Positions 1 through 11,600 of a stretch of DNA of 64,000 nt are shown here, in pieces; position 1 is the first letter of the stretch, and each line of letters opens with the position of its first letter. The stretch is taken from NCBI RefSeq assembly GCF_037975245.1, contig NC_092575.1, positions 28,419,341 to 28,483,340 of the forward strand. The letters are read 5' to 3'. The position numbers were made by a program, and so were the translations under genes. The notes below the pieces were generated by a model. The model did no database searches, was not told the DNA's origin, and saw only the letters and a program-made list of their open reading frames with translations. The stretch is from Apostichopus japonicus (taxonomy: Eukaryota > Echinodermata > Holothuroidea > Aspidochirotida > Stichopodidae).

Positions 1-2600
1 AAAAAGTAAAGCTTGTATGCACTTCATACTTGAAAGGTAAGTTTGCATTTTTGCAAGAAGCTTGCTGGTTACTTGAAGTCAGTATTCGTCAACACTTTTA
101 AAATCTTGTTTTCAGTTTTACTGCTTAATGTTCTTATGCAAAGTGTTGCAAAGAATCACTAAGTCAACTGGCTTTTTTGTAAAGATTGGAAAGAGTTAAT
201 TACAACACGGCTTTATCATTTTTCCAAAGTGATAATCTTGTATGTACACGTAGGTTCATATTCTACAAATTGTTCCCAGACTTTTCAAAATGCTAAATTA
301 CATGTTAAAATGTCTCATAGAAGTGATGTGATTGTTCAAGATTCACATCGGTGGTCATTTCTTGAATTTTGAAACTTCTGTTTATTGTGTTGGGCTGCCT
401 TTTGGCAATACTCTCATCAAGCCACACAATATCTGTGCACTTAACTGAATATACCTCAGTGTAGTAGGTCTAGTGCCGTTGCAAATGTTTGATTTATGTT
501 TGTGAAGTGCCTCGGGAGAGCAAAAATGAAACAACCTGAGGAGCACAATGCAGCACACAAAACATACATGGCAGCACAAGTATGGACTATTCAACTCTAA
601 GATCTGTGTAACATGGGTGAGGATGAGAATCAGTGTTTGCTTATTAGTTGACAGCAGAGATGACCCTATTATGTCCAACTAAAGACCGTAGCTGCATGTA
701 TATCAAACTGGGAGAATATTGGTGTAACATCAGGCTATGAAGGCCATTGAAACTAGGGGAGAATATCGGTATCATGCCACATATTAATTGGCATTATAAA
801 CTGTACCATAAATATTCTCATTTCACAGTAAAAGGAAATATCAGATCCTTTTGTTCCGGTGATTGAATCAGGCATAAAGCCAGGTGAGGGAGTGGGAGGA
901 GGAGGGAGGGGAAGGGGGAGATATCCTCTGTAGATTAATTTGCTCCTATTCTGTGTCGCCATCATGTGTATAAAAAAGTTTGCATGTTTAACAGGCTTGG
1001 TGTTATCCTTTAAATGGTTGGTGCCCATCCTACTTAGAATTAGTGGCTATAGACCTGGATTGGATAGACAGAGAAGCCTTGTTATTAGTCTGTGGATATC
1101 CATGTACATATTCTGTTACAGCGACATCTGCTGGTAGGTAAGCGTCACATCATGCTAATCTCAGTGTTAGATTTACAGGCACTCCTCAACGTTTGTATCC
1201 TTACTATACTCTGGTGCTGTTTAAGTAAACAATCAGAGAGTTGAGTTTCTATTTTTCCATCTTTGATGAGGAAACAATTTAATCATACAACAATGTCATG
1301 TGATGTACAAGCATGTGGTCAACTTACAAAGTTAATAACAACAACATTGGATTATTTCAGTAAAGAAGAAGGCTTCATATCTTTCGTGTGATGGTAAGAT
1401 TCAGTGCCAAGAAGTTATAACTACAAGGGTGCCCTCATGCATGTAGCTTTTGTTGTCTCTGTTCCTGTCCAGGCACATTTTTTCTTTACAGTACAACTCA
1501 TTTAGAAAATTCCAATCCAGTTACTGTTACAAGAAAGTTGTTGCATCATATACTGTACAAACTGGTGTTACAAATGTAGTAGTTTTGTGGCGCCGCGGAC
1601 AGGATTGGGAGGGAGGGAGGGAGTGAAAAGGAAGGAGAGGGGGAGGGGGGGAGGGATTATGAAGAACTTACACAATTCAGTTGTGACACTTACTAGACTG
1701 AAACCATCAATATACTGAAGCAGTACTGTTTGAAATCCTTGTCACAATTTACTTTCGGTTTGTGAAATAACTTGTTCTTTTTATATTGTGTGTACAGAAC
1801 TTTGAACAGGTACCAATTGTACACTGTACAGTTAATCATTAGCCCACAACAGGAACAGTTGTAGATCAGGAAATGTCTCTTATTGTACTGTACTGTGGTC
1901 CCAGCCAGGATAGTGAATCTATTATGCAGATACTGTAGTCTTGTACAGTACAGCACAAGTCAAAATAAAGACCCTCAATTAAGTTGTACATAATGTAAGA
2001 AACTCACCTTAATTAAGTAGTAATTGATACATCTAACTTGGTAGTCAGTACATGTTACTACCAGTTGGTTGCCAGACTAGACTAATATAACAGGACTCCC
2101 TGAATATCAATGCCCTAGTGTGAATTTAATGTTTAGTTCACACACATTACTGTGTGTGAGATCATGGAGTTTCAGATGTCAAACTGTATGCCTGACGTGT
2201 TTGTAATATGCTGTGGAATGTAACCATTGATAGACAAGGAAATAAGAGTATAGTTAACTGTGTCACATGAGCTTGTATTCCTTCTTGTATGTTTACAAAT
2301 CAAACAAGGCCGATTCCTGTTTCCACATAATACTGTTAAAAATCAACAAGTTTGAACTACTGACATGTTCAGTGCTCAAAATGTCAAGCAGTATATATTC
2401 TTTTTTATCTTACGTTAAGTATTTGTTGGAATGACAAATACTTCCTTAGGCCTGATAATCCTGAATAATATCAAAGGTTATACAATACAGGGTGCTGTAC
2501 TTAATAATAGGCAAGAATAGACAGTTTATACTGAGTCTGTACTCATACTTACAGCTTCTCTACCTATGTATTTAGATTCACCTTGATGTAATTGTACCCC
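1..2600. other. Non-coding AT-rich flank
   Basis: No reading frame here resembles a protein domain; the small open frames lack recognisable motifs. It lies upstream of the MTMR gene and may contain its promoter and first exon(s), which I could not identify. G-rich patches occur at about 880-925 and 1607-1656 (see findings). Confidence 0.6.
1607..1656 (+). other. G-rich tract, G-quadruplex potential
   Basis: Four consecutive GGGA units, followed after about 20 bases by further GGGAGGGGGG-type runs. This fits the G3+N1-7 quadruplex rule on the plus strand. Function is not known; it lies in the flank upstream of the MTMR gene. Confidence 0.5.
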
Positions 2601-2611
2601 TACTTGTACAT

Positions 2612-3975
2612 TGATAGGAACACCTACAGTCTAATCATATTATTCATGTACCAAGTGATGATAGCAATACCTACAGTCTAATCATGTTAATCATGTACCA
2701 AGTGATGATAGCAATACCTACAGTCTAATCATGTTAATCATGTACCAAGTGATGATATGAACACCTACAGTCAAATCATGTTACTGTAATCATGTACCTG
2801 GTGATGATAGGAACACCTACAGTCTAATCATGTTAATCATGTACCAAGTGATGATAGGAACACCTACAGTCTAATCATGTTAATCATGTACCAAGTGATG
2901 ATAGGAACACCTACAGTCAAATCATGTTATTCATGTACCAAGTGATGATAGGAACACCTACAGTCTAATCATATTATTCATGTACCAAGTGATGATAGGA
3001 ACACCTACAGTCTAATCATGTTAATCATGTACCAAGTGATGATAGGAACACCTACAGTCAAATTATGTTATTCATGTACCAAGTGATGATAGGAACACCT
3101 ACAGTCTAATCATATTATTCATGTACCAAGTGATGATAGGAACACCTACAGTCTAATCATATTATTCATGTACCAAGTGATGATAGGAACACCTACAGTC
3201 AAATCATGTTATTCATGTACCAAGTGATGATAGGAACACCTACAGTCAAATCATGTTATTCATGTACCAAGTGATGATAGGAACACCTACAGTCGAATCA
3301 TATTATTCATGTACCAAGTGATGATAGGAACACCTACAGTCAAATCATGTTATTCATGTACCAAGTGATGATAGGAACACCTACAGTCTAATCATATTAT
3401 TCATGTACCAAGTGATGATAGGAACACCTACAGTCAAATCATGTTATTCATGTACCAAGTGATGATAGGAACACCTACAGTCTAATCATATTATTCATGT
3501 ACCAAGTGATGATAGGAACACCTACAGTCTAATCATGTTAACCATTTACCTGGTAATGATAGGAATACCTATAGTCAAATCATGTTATTCATGTACCAAG
3601 TGATGATAGGAACACCTACAGTCTAATCATGTTAACCATTTACCTGGTAATGATAGGAATACCTACAGTCTACTCATGTTAACCATTTACCTGGTAATGA
3701 TAGGAATACCTACAGTCGAATCATATTATTCATGTACCAAGTGATGATAGGAACACCTACAGTCAAATCATGTTAATCATGTACCTGGTGATGGTATGAA
3801 CACATACAGTCGAATCATATTATTCATATACCTGGTAATGATAGGAACACCTACAGTCAAATCATGTTAATCATTTACCTGGTAATGATAGGAACACCAA
3901 CAGTCTAATCATGTTAACCATTTACCTATAAGAATTCATACCTACTGTACAGTCTAATCATGTCTGTCAACCATG
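2612..3975. repeat. Minisatellite, ~47-bp unit, ~28 copies
   Basis: A tandem array whose unit contains GATAGGAACACCTACAGTC, then AATCATGTTAATCATG, then TACCAAGTGAT; spacing between matching points is 47 bp (for example 2821 to 2868). Two sub-variants alternate: TTAATCATGTACCAAG versus TTAACCATTTACCTGG, the latter concentrated in the last third. Units are non-coding in all frames. It ends about 1.5 kb before the first recognised MTMR exon. Confidence 0.95.
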
Positions 3976-5452
3976 TCATGCTACCAGGGGACATGTCAAC
4001 AATCATGCTAGAGGATAATCCCATATTAAGATTAAAGGCCATCAACAGCTTTGATGTGTGCTTGGGTCACATTACTTAACATAAAAGGTCTACAGGCTGA
4101 GAAGGAATTAATGTGTGTTTACAATACAAAGAGGACATGTTTACTGTACGTTGACTTTGAGATGATAGACAAAGGCATGTTCAATGAATCATAAATTTAC
4201 AGAACTTTATATTCTTGTCCAATGAGAAAGTTTTGTCCTTAAATTTGCAATTGCCGGTATTGAAATCAACTGCACTCAGTAAAATTATGTCATTGATTCT
4301 AATATGGTGTGTGCTATTAATAAACCTATACTTCATCTTTGGGGATTTCCCATTAACTTAAACAGTTTCGGAAGCAGTCAGACTGGTTGAATATGTGTAC
4401 CAATACACAGTCATTCACTAATTTGTCACAAGAAATGGTAAGACATGCAACTAATTGCAATGTAGAGTTCTGTGATATTAAATGTGGCCAAAATTCAACA
4501 CTTACAGTAGGAAGTGGATTTAAGTCTAATGTTTAGACTTGTCTGCGTGGGTGATATCAGTTCAGTTTACAGTCATGTAGATATGGTAGTACTGTAAACA
4601 ATCACATCGTCTGTGAGTTTATCTTATAGTATAGATTATCAGTGCTTTAGAGTTATAGTTGCATACTGCCTGAACAGTTCAAAGTTTGACATCTGTTTAC
4701 ACAGTGCTAAAAGTCTGTAAACTCTGTACTTTCGTTTTTAACGGTGCCAGGTATTGCAACAATCAAAACAGCGGTTTTTCCTTCAGAACTGTATCTTTGT
4801 ACAGATATAATGGAGCTCATGATGTCATAGTTGATACATGTGATGTTTGTTATTTTCTCTGAACACATCTGATATAGTTTGTATTCATTCTGAAGTGACA
4901 GTCACTGCTTGCTAGTGCAGTCAATGGATCAGGATCATTGGATTTCTGTATAATGTGTTTGATTCTTCGACAAGTTTCACTGGAAGGAACAGCTTATTAT
5001 TTTTTTTCACCCGCTCTGATGTCTGGAAGCAGTCATTATAACACATGTATGGACAATTGTACTGTTGTTTGCTGTTGCAAGAGATGGTCTGAGAAATACG
5101 TTCTGTAGAGTTTCTTAGACTAGAAACTCTTGAAGGAATATTCTAATTATTCAGAAGCAATATTTGACTATACACGGTGTACAGTAGAGTTTCTGTAATA
5201 TTGGCATGTTTCGTGTTATCTCCTCGATGGAGTCGTCCATGGTATGCTGAAGGAAGCGTTGATGACATTTCTTCTGTACTTGTGACTGATGTCGACAGGA
5301 TCTTCTGCCTTCTAAGCTATGAATGCATCCAGTATTAAAGCTCTTTAATCTGTGCAGTGCTACCTGACACAGGTACATACTCATTGATGATGGGTCCTGT
5401 AGAACCCTTTGTTTTTGTTCAATCCCTTTACTCTGACATTTTACTTCTGCAG
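3976..5452. other. Non-coding region before first visible MTMR exon
   Basis: I see no supported exon or RNA gene. The stretch ends in a polypyrimidine-rich acceptor (TTACTTCTGCAG at 5441-5452). The upstream exon(s) carrying the MTMR start codon could lie here, further upstream, or outside the window. Confidence 0.5.
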
Positions 5453-5659
5453 GACGATGCAGAAGAACAGGATCATACCAAATTGGACCCCAGGGATAGT
5501 TACGAGAAACCCCCCATCTACAAGGAGGACCCTGACTTGGAAGTACCATATCCGTTACTGTGTGGGGAGCATGTCCTACGCATCGGTAAAACTACAGAGG
5601 CCATCTTCATCCTCAGCAAGTATCGTTTCTTTGTGAAGTACAAGAACTCCTTTACAAAT
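5453..5659 (+). CDS. MTMR exon: N-terminal part of PH-GRAM
   Basis: Acceptor TTCTGCAG, donor GTAAGT. It encodes 69 residues, an acidic lead (DDAEEQDH) followed by the first GRAM strands (GKTTEAIFILSKYRF). The frame is open upstream across the acceptor to an ATG at 5357, but the splice site and the conserved start point argue that this upstream part is intron. Confidence 0.85.
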
Positions 5660-8600
5660 GTAAGTTGAACATTGGTAAATAATTCAGGTGGGTTTGGTGC
5701 AGGTAGAAGTAGCCAGCCAACATGGATGAAGTTTAGGAAGTCTGCTAGTACTGTAGTCTGTCTGTTGTCCATTGGATAACCTTGAATGCTTTGAAGAAGA
5801 ACAACATCCCTTAGCTGTAGAATTATATTCTAACAAGAATATACACATTTGGATTGGGTGGCTCCTATAATTTTGGAGTTGAGTACTCACTACCATAGGA
5901 GTCAGCGACTCGAAGTAGCCCTGTGACTCCTCAACACGATGGCTATAAAAAGAATTTTAAAGTAGACCTATCTGTACACACGATCAGTTGATCTAACAGT
6001 AATGACAACGAGGCATGTACAGTAGTACACTGGGCCTAGTTGCTGTAAAACACAATAGCTCTTGCCAAATGTTGGGATTTAAATACATCATACCTTGCTC
6101 CCAATTTACATGCATAATAAATATTCCTATATTTTCTTGGCCATTTATGAAATATCGTAGAACTAACAATCGCTAACATTAACAAGATTGTTTATAAGTA
6201 GGCTTATACATGCCCCCAGCACCAGTAGCAAAAGAATAAACCAGTGTTGTTTATATGACATTTTATTGTTTAGAGCTTTCAGTAGAGAAAGCCTACTTTT
6301 TGTCAACACATGGAAATTCCCTGCTGTACAAATAGACAAAATTATTGCAAAATCTACAATTAGGAGTGGAGTGACTCATGCAAGCCTATCACACATATGG
6401 GAAGTTATCAATGAGTGCTTCCAAAACTGATTTTCCATTTTTAAGTCACTATTCCAACAAGGATTTTATTGAATCAGACAACTGCTGAACAATCCTTATA
6501 AATCAGATATGGCTGAGTTAAGATGTTTTACTGAGAATAATCACATGGTATCTAAGCAGAGCTAGAGCAGAACTGGTAAGATGGAATTATTAAACAAAGT
6601 TTTATGTTTGGTTCAACTTTGACAATATTTAGCATTGCCACATCCATGAGTGGTTAATGTGTTGACATATCGGCCATCTGTTCTCCTCTTTCCTACTCTC
6701 AGATTCCTGTCAGACTGATTGAACAGCTGGAAGTCAGAGAACATTTCTTGATCATCCAGTGCAAAGATGGAAAAACTTACAAGTGAGTTTATTGTGAATA
6801 AATTACAAGAAGTAAAGATTGCTAAGCAGACAGCAATTTTACTAGACGTATCATGAATGGGGAAAATATGATTGTGATTGATCAGACTGATGCAGTTATT
6901 TACTGCTTTGACTTGATTGTGAAAGTACCACAACACACATATCAAAGGGGAAGTAGAACAATGAGGCCTGTTGTAATAGCTTGTGCACTACATAATCAAG
7001 TAATGTATAAACAGAATGGAGAAGAACAAGGATAAGAGTCGCCCTTGTTTGTAGTTCGCATGTGACTGTGTGTACTGTTGTTATCTCAAATGTTGAAGGT
7101 CTTTCACCTACAGTACTGTAGCAATTAACTAACAACTACAGCTATTAATAACAAGCACAAGATAGGCATCTAATAAAGTTGTTTGTTACATTAGTGATCC
7201 CTCCCTACACAATAGTATGATCTGGAGTATGATCTCCTTATCCCTCTGAAGTATGATATCCCTGTGTAGTATGATCTCCCTTTGTAGTATGATATCCCTG
7301 TAGTATGATCTCCCTTTATAGTATGATCTCCCTTTATAGTATGATCTCCCTGTATAGTATGATATCCTTGTAGTATGATCTCCCTGTCTAGTATGGTCTC
7401 CCTGGTTAGTATGATATCCCTGTAGTGTGATCTCCCAGTACTTAGCATGATCTCCCTGTGTGGAATGATCTCCCAGTAGTATGATCTCCCTGTGTAGTAG
7501 TATCTCTCTGTAGTATGATCTCCCAGTAGTATGATCTCCCTGTATAGTATGTTCTCCCTGTATAGTATGATATCCCTGTATAGTATGATATCCCTGTAGT
7601 ATGATCTCCCTGTATAGTATGATCTCCCTGTATAGTATGATATCCCTGTATAGTATGATCTCCCTGTATAGTATGATATCCTTGTAGTATGATCTCCCTG
7701 TCTAGTATGGTCTCCCTGGTTAGTATGATATCCCTGTAGTGTGATCTCCCAGTACTTAGCATGATCTCCCTGTGTGGAATGATCTCCCAGTAGTATGATC
7801 TCCCTGTGTAGTAGTATCTCTCTGTAGTATGATCTCCCAGTAGTATGATCTCCCTGTAGTATGATCTCCGTGTGTAGTATGATCTCCCTGTAGTATGATC
7901 TCCCTGTAGTAGATACAGAGCGAGGACAGTATACAAACAAACATGTTTCTTCTTATAAAACTTGACCTAACAATGTTCTGAAATTGAGTGTGACTAACAA
8001 TTTAGCTAGTTGAAGAAAATAACCCCCTTGCTAACCCCCTCCCCCCTCCCCCCTCAGTGTAGTGTCTGATCTTTATGCAGTCTGTGGGTGCTAAATGACC
8101 TATAGCAAACTGTATATTTTAAAAATATGTTTAATGACCTAGATATGCATGGCATGAAATGGTTTGACCATCTGTGAAAATGCTGTAAAGAAGGAAACTA
8201 TATAAAAGCATTTGGTTGTGTACCAATGATGCTAACAATATAACTGTATTTCCTGAACTTCCTCAGAGACATTCACATACATAACTATGAACTCTTTCAG
8301 TCTATTGATACTGGTTATATATTTACCTTGTGTTTAAAGTCCCTAAAGCCTAAATTTAGCCAGACATAACCTAATTAATATCAGTAAGTCATAATCAACT
8401 GCATCATCAGTTATTGAGCCAAATTTGCATTTAATTATTATTGTTGTTATTTTTTTTTTAAGTGGGTGGAAATCCAGCCATAATTTCGTCAAAGGAAGTT
8501 GAGTATGACAAAAGTATTTTCATTTGGTCAGCAGTTTTGAAAAACGTGTTTTATTTCCTCGTTGGTAAACGATCAGTTTGTTTTGATTTGATAGATCAAT

Positions 8601-11600
8601 ATTCATAAACTTAAAGAGAATGTATAATGAATCAAATCCAAACAGAAATGAGATAATGTTGCATATTTTCTAATATCAGTCAAACTCACTTTCTCTTTAG
8701 TTTATAGTATGCACAGTTAGCACCACCTAGCACAGCTTATAAACACCATGTGGTGAAGACAGGGTGAAGACTTTGTAGAACAACTTTCAATGCATTTCAA
8801 TTTCATGGTTGTGATGTCTCACAAGGCTCTTGTTCATAAATTGACCAAATTGTTTTCTGTTCATTTGTGTGATATCCATGGATGGTTTCCATTACTGGAG
8901 CCAGGAATGGGTAGTGTACTTCATGGTTTCATGTAAAGTTTCATATCATTGTACCTGTACAGTGTGTCACAGACAGTTGTTAACAGAGGTAATGAATTGT
9001 TATATACATAATCGACTATTCTACTTATTGTTGGATAAAAATAGATATGAAAGAGGAAGTTTAATAGCAAAGTACACCCACATACTGTTTACCATTGTGT
9101 CATTTGTTTGTAGTTATGGATGTGACGTTAGCGGTGATTGTCTGATACATATGAATGCTAGATTTAGTAGGTTATGTGTGAAGGAAACACGTCCAGAAGG
9201 ATGAATGCACAGGAAGTGTGTATTGTGAGGTGTATATTTACATCATTTAGCAAAGGTTAGGGAAAGCATTTTATGAAATTTGATATAAACTGTGTTTTGG
9301 CAGTTGAACTAATTATGCAAGGTGACACAATTCTAAAATGCTTATCAGGCTATGTTTGGGAACATTTGCACAATGTAGAAATGTATATAAAGACTACTCA
9401 GTCAAGTACTGTACACAAATTGTATTTATTATGTCTTCTTCATCAAGACCTACCACATGAAGACATGTGCAAAATGCACAGTATTGATAATATGCTCTAC
9501 TTAACTAAACATCCTTCCCAATGGTGTACATACTGTAGTACTTCCTCAAGACAAACAGCCTCTACCTACATTAAACAATTGCAAGAATTCCTTCTATAGC
9601 AGAACAAGTTGGGTTTGTTTGGAGCGTAACATACTGTAGCTGTATTGATTAAAGATACATGTCCAACTGCTTTTAACAGAGTATTTATTACAAGATCTAT
9701 AGACTACAGTAAGAGATACATTATGGACGATCAGTTGGTCTAAGCCTTGTCTGTGATGAAGATTCTTTCACAGAGAGCATATAATGTTCCTGTTGATTAC
9801 TTGAATTCCTCGTTTCTGAGACTAGAGCTGATCTTGATCTGAAATGTGAGGCACGAGATGCTGACATATCATGTTATAATTTGAATTTAATTACCTAAAA
9901 CGACAGAAATACAAAATTATTTATTTCAGAGACTCTAGCTATGTAGTTTAACCACTTTTACTTCTTGAGAGTTGGCAAATTATAGTGACAAACAAATAGT
10001 TAGATTCATTCAACATAAATTGATATATGATATTATGTTATCTCTGTTTGTTGTTTTTATGGAGGGCGTTGTGGTCAAGTGGTTAAGGCAGTGGACTTGT
10101 GATCTAAGGATTACAGGTTCGAGCCCTGGCCAGATCATTACGTTGTGTCCTTGGGCAAGGCGCTTTATCTCCATTGCCTCTCTTCACCCAGGTGTATAAA
10201 TGGGGACCTGCGAGGTAACTTGTAAATATAGTTGCGTGCGCCGGTTTGTGGCTGCACCCTATTGGAAGTCCCCCGGGGGACACGTGGTTGTGGTGCACTG
10301 TGGTGCCCCAGGAGAGACTGATTGAATTGTGCACACTTTGGTGTGTGGGTGTGACAAGTTACCAATGACCAGGGGTTAAGTTGTAAAGTCATGTGAGGAG
10401 GCATTAGCCTCATACAAGACTGTAAACCTTCAACTTTAACTTTATGTATTTCTAAGACCTTGTGTGAAATGTTTTCTAACAAATGTAATCAATGTTGCTA
10501 AATGAAGAATGCAGTCACATAAACTACAGTGCGGATTTTAAACTACTCTACAATGGTTATTGAGGACTACTTAATATTGAGTGTTTGAGTATATATCTCA
10601 ACGGTTGTAGAGGACTACTTAATATTGAGTGTTTGAGTATATATCTCAATGGTTGTAGAGGACTAGTTAATATCTCAGTGAGTGTTTGAGTATATATTTC
10701 AATGGTTGTAGAGGACTAGTTAATATCTCAGTGAGTGTTTGAGTATATATCTCAACGGTTGTAGAGGACTAGTTAATATCTCAGTGAGTGTTTGAGTATA
10801 TATTTCAATGGTTGTAGAGGACTAGTTAATATTGAGTGTTTGAGTATGTCTTTCATTGACTTTCCTTCCTTTCTATACAGGGTCAAGTTTTCGAGTGATG
10901 CTCACTGCTTGGAGTGGTCTGGTCTCCTGCAGGATTCATCTCATCCTCCCAAACTCTTGACAGATTTCTTTGCCTTCTGTTTCCATGCCTGGTGCTTCAG
11001 TGAGAAGGGCGATGGCAAGCAGGCCCCAGGGATGGATTTCTTGAAGCCAGGTGAATCTTCTTACATTGTTACTTTCAGTTCTATTCTATGTGATATAGTT
11101 TGGTAGTTAGGCTTGAGACTTGATCCGATATAATGTGGTACTCTAGCATACTTAGTCAAATGTTTGTCTTGCCAAAGAAGGACTTATGTGAGAATGTAAA
11201 CTGTTGCTTAAAATTTGTTGCTGTTAGACCCATTCTTTACAGAGTAGCTTCAGAGTATTATTGTATCAATTACATCAGCCCCACCTGTCTCATATTCATG
11301 TGCTAATTGCACTATTATCTCACCATATTTGTTGCTGTTAGACCCATTTGATAGAGATTAACTTCAGAGTATTATTGTATCATTTACATTGGCCCAAGTT
11401 TTATACCCCTTTCCTTGCATTTATTAGATTGGGGCTGTATAATCTCTGTTTCATGACACAGTATCATGGTGGATCAATATGTTAGTCCTTTTTGTAAGAA
11501 TGGCTTTAGATATCTGATACTCTTAACTTGATTTAGTATCCATTAGGTACAGTATAATGGATTTTATCCACGTGAACTTAAGGGTCAATTTCTCCCCTCC

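Noticed and set aside
2612-3975. CRISPR-like array
   Set aside because: Contiguous 47-bp tandem units with no unique spacers, in a eukaryotic genome; it is a minisatellite.
5357-5452. ATG at 5357 as the MTMR start
   Set aside because: The frame is open from there, but a strong TTCTGCAG acceptor lies at 5453 and the upstream residues (hydrophobic, Met-rich) do not look like the acidic MTMR3/4 N terminus.
7191-7940. 249-codon minus-strand open frame rich in GDHT and GRSYY
   Set aside because: It coincides with a 15-20-bp tandem array; the unit lacks stops, no splice or domain evidence exists, and it sits in an intron of the MTMR gene. Kept only as a finding to test.
10061-10130. Functional tRNA gene
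   Set aside because: A and B boxes are good, but the arms do not fold into a proper cloverleaf with a matching acceptor stem, and a SINE body follows.
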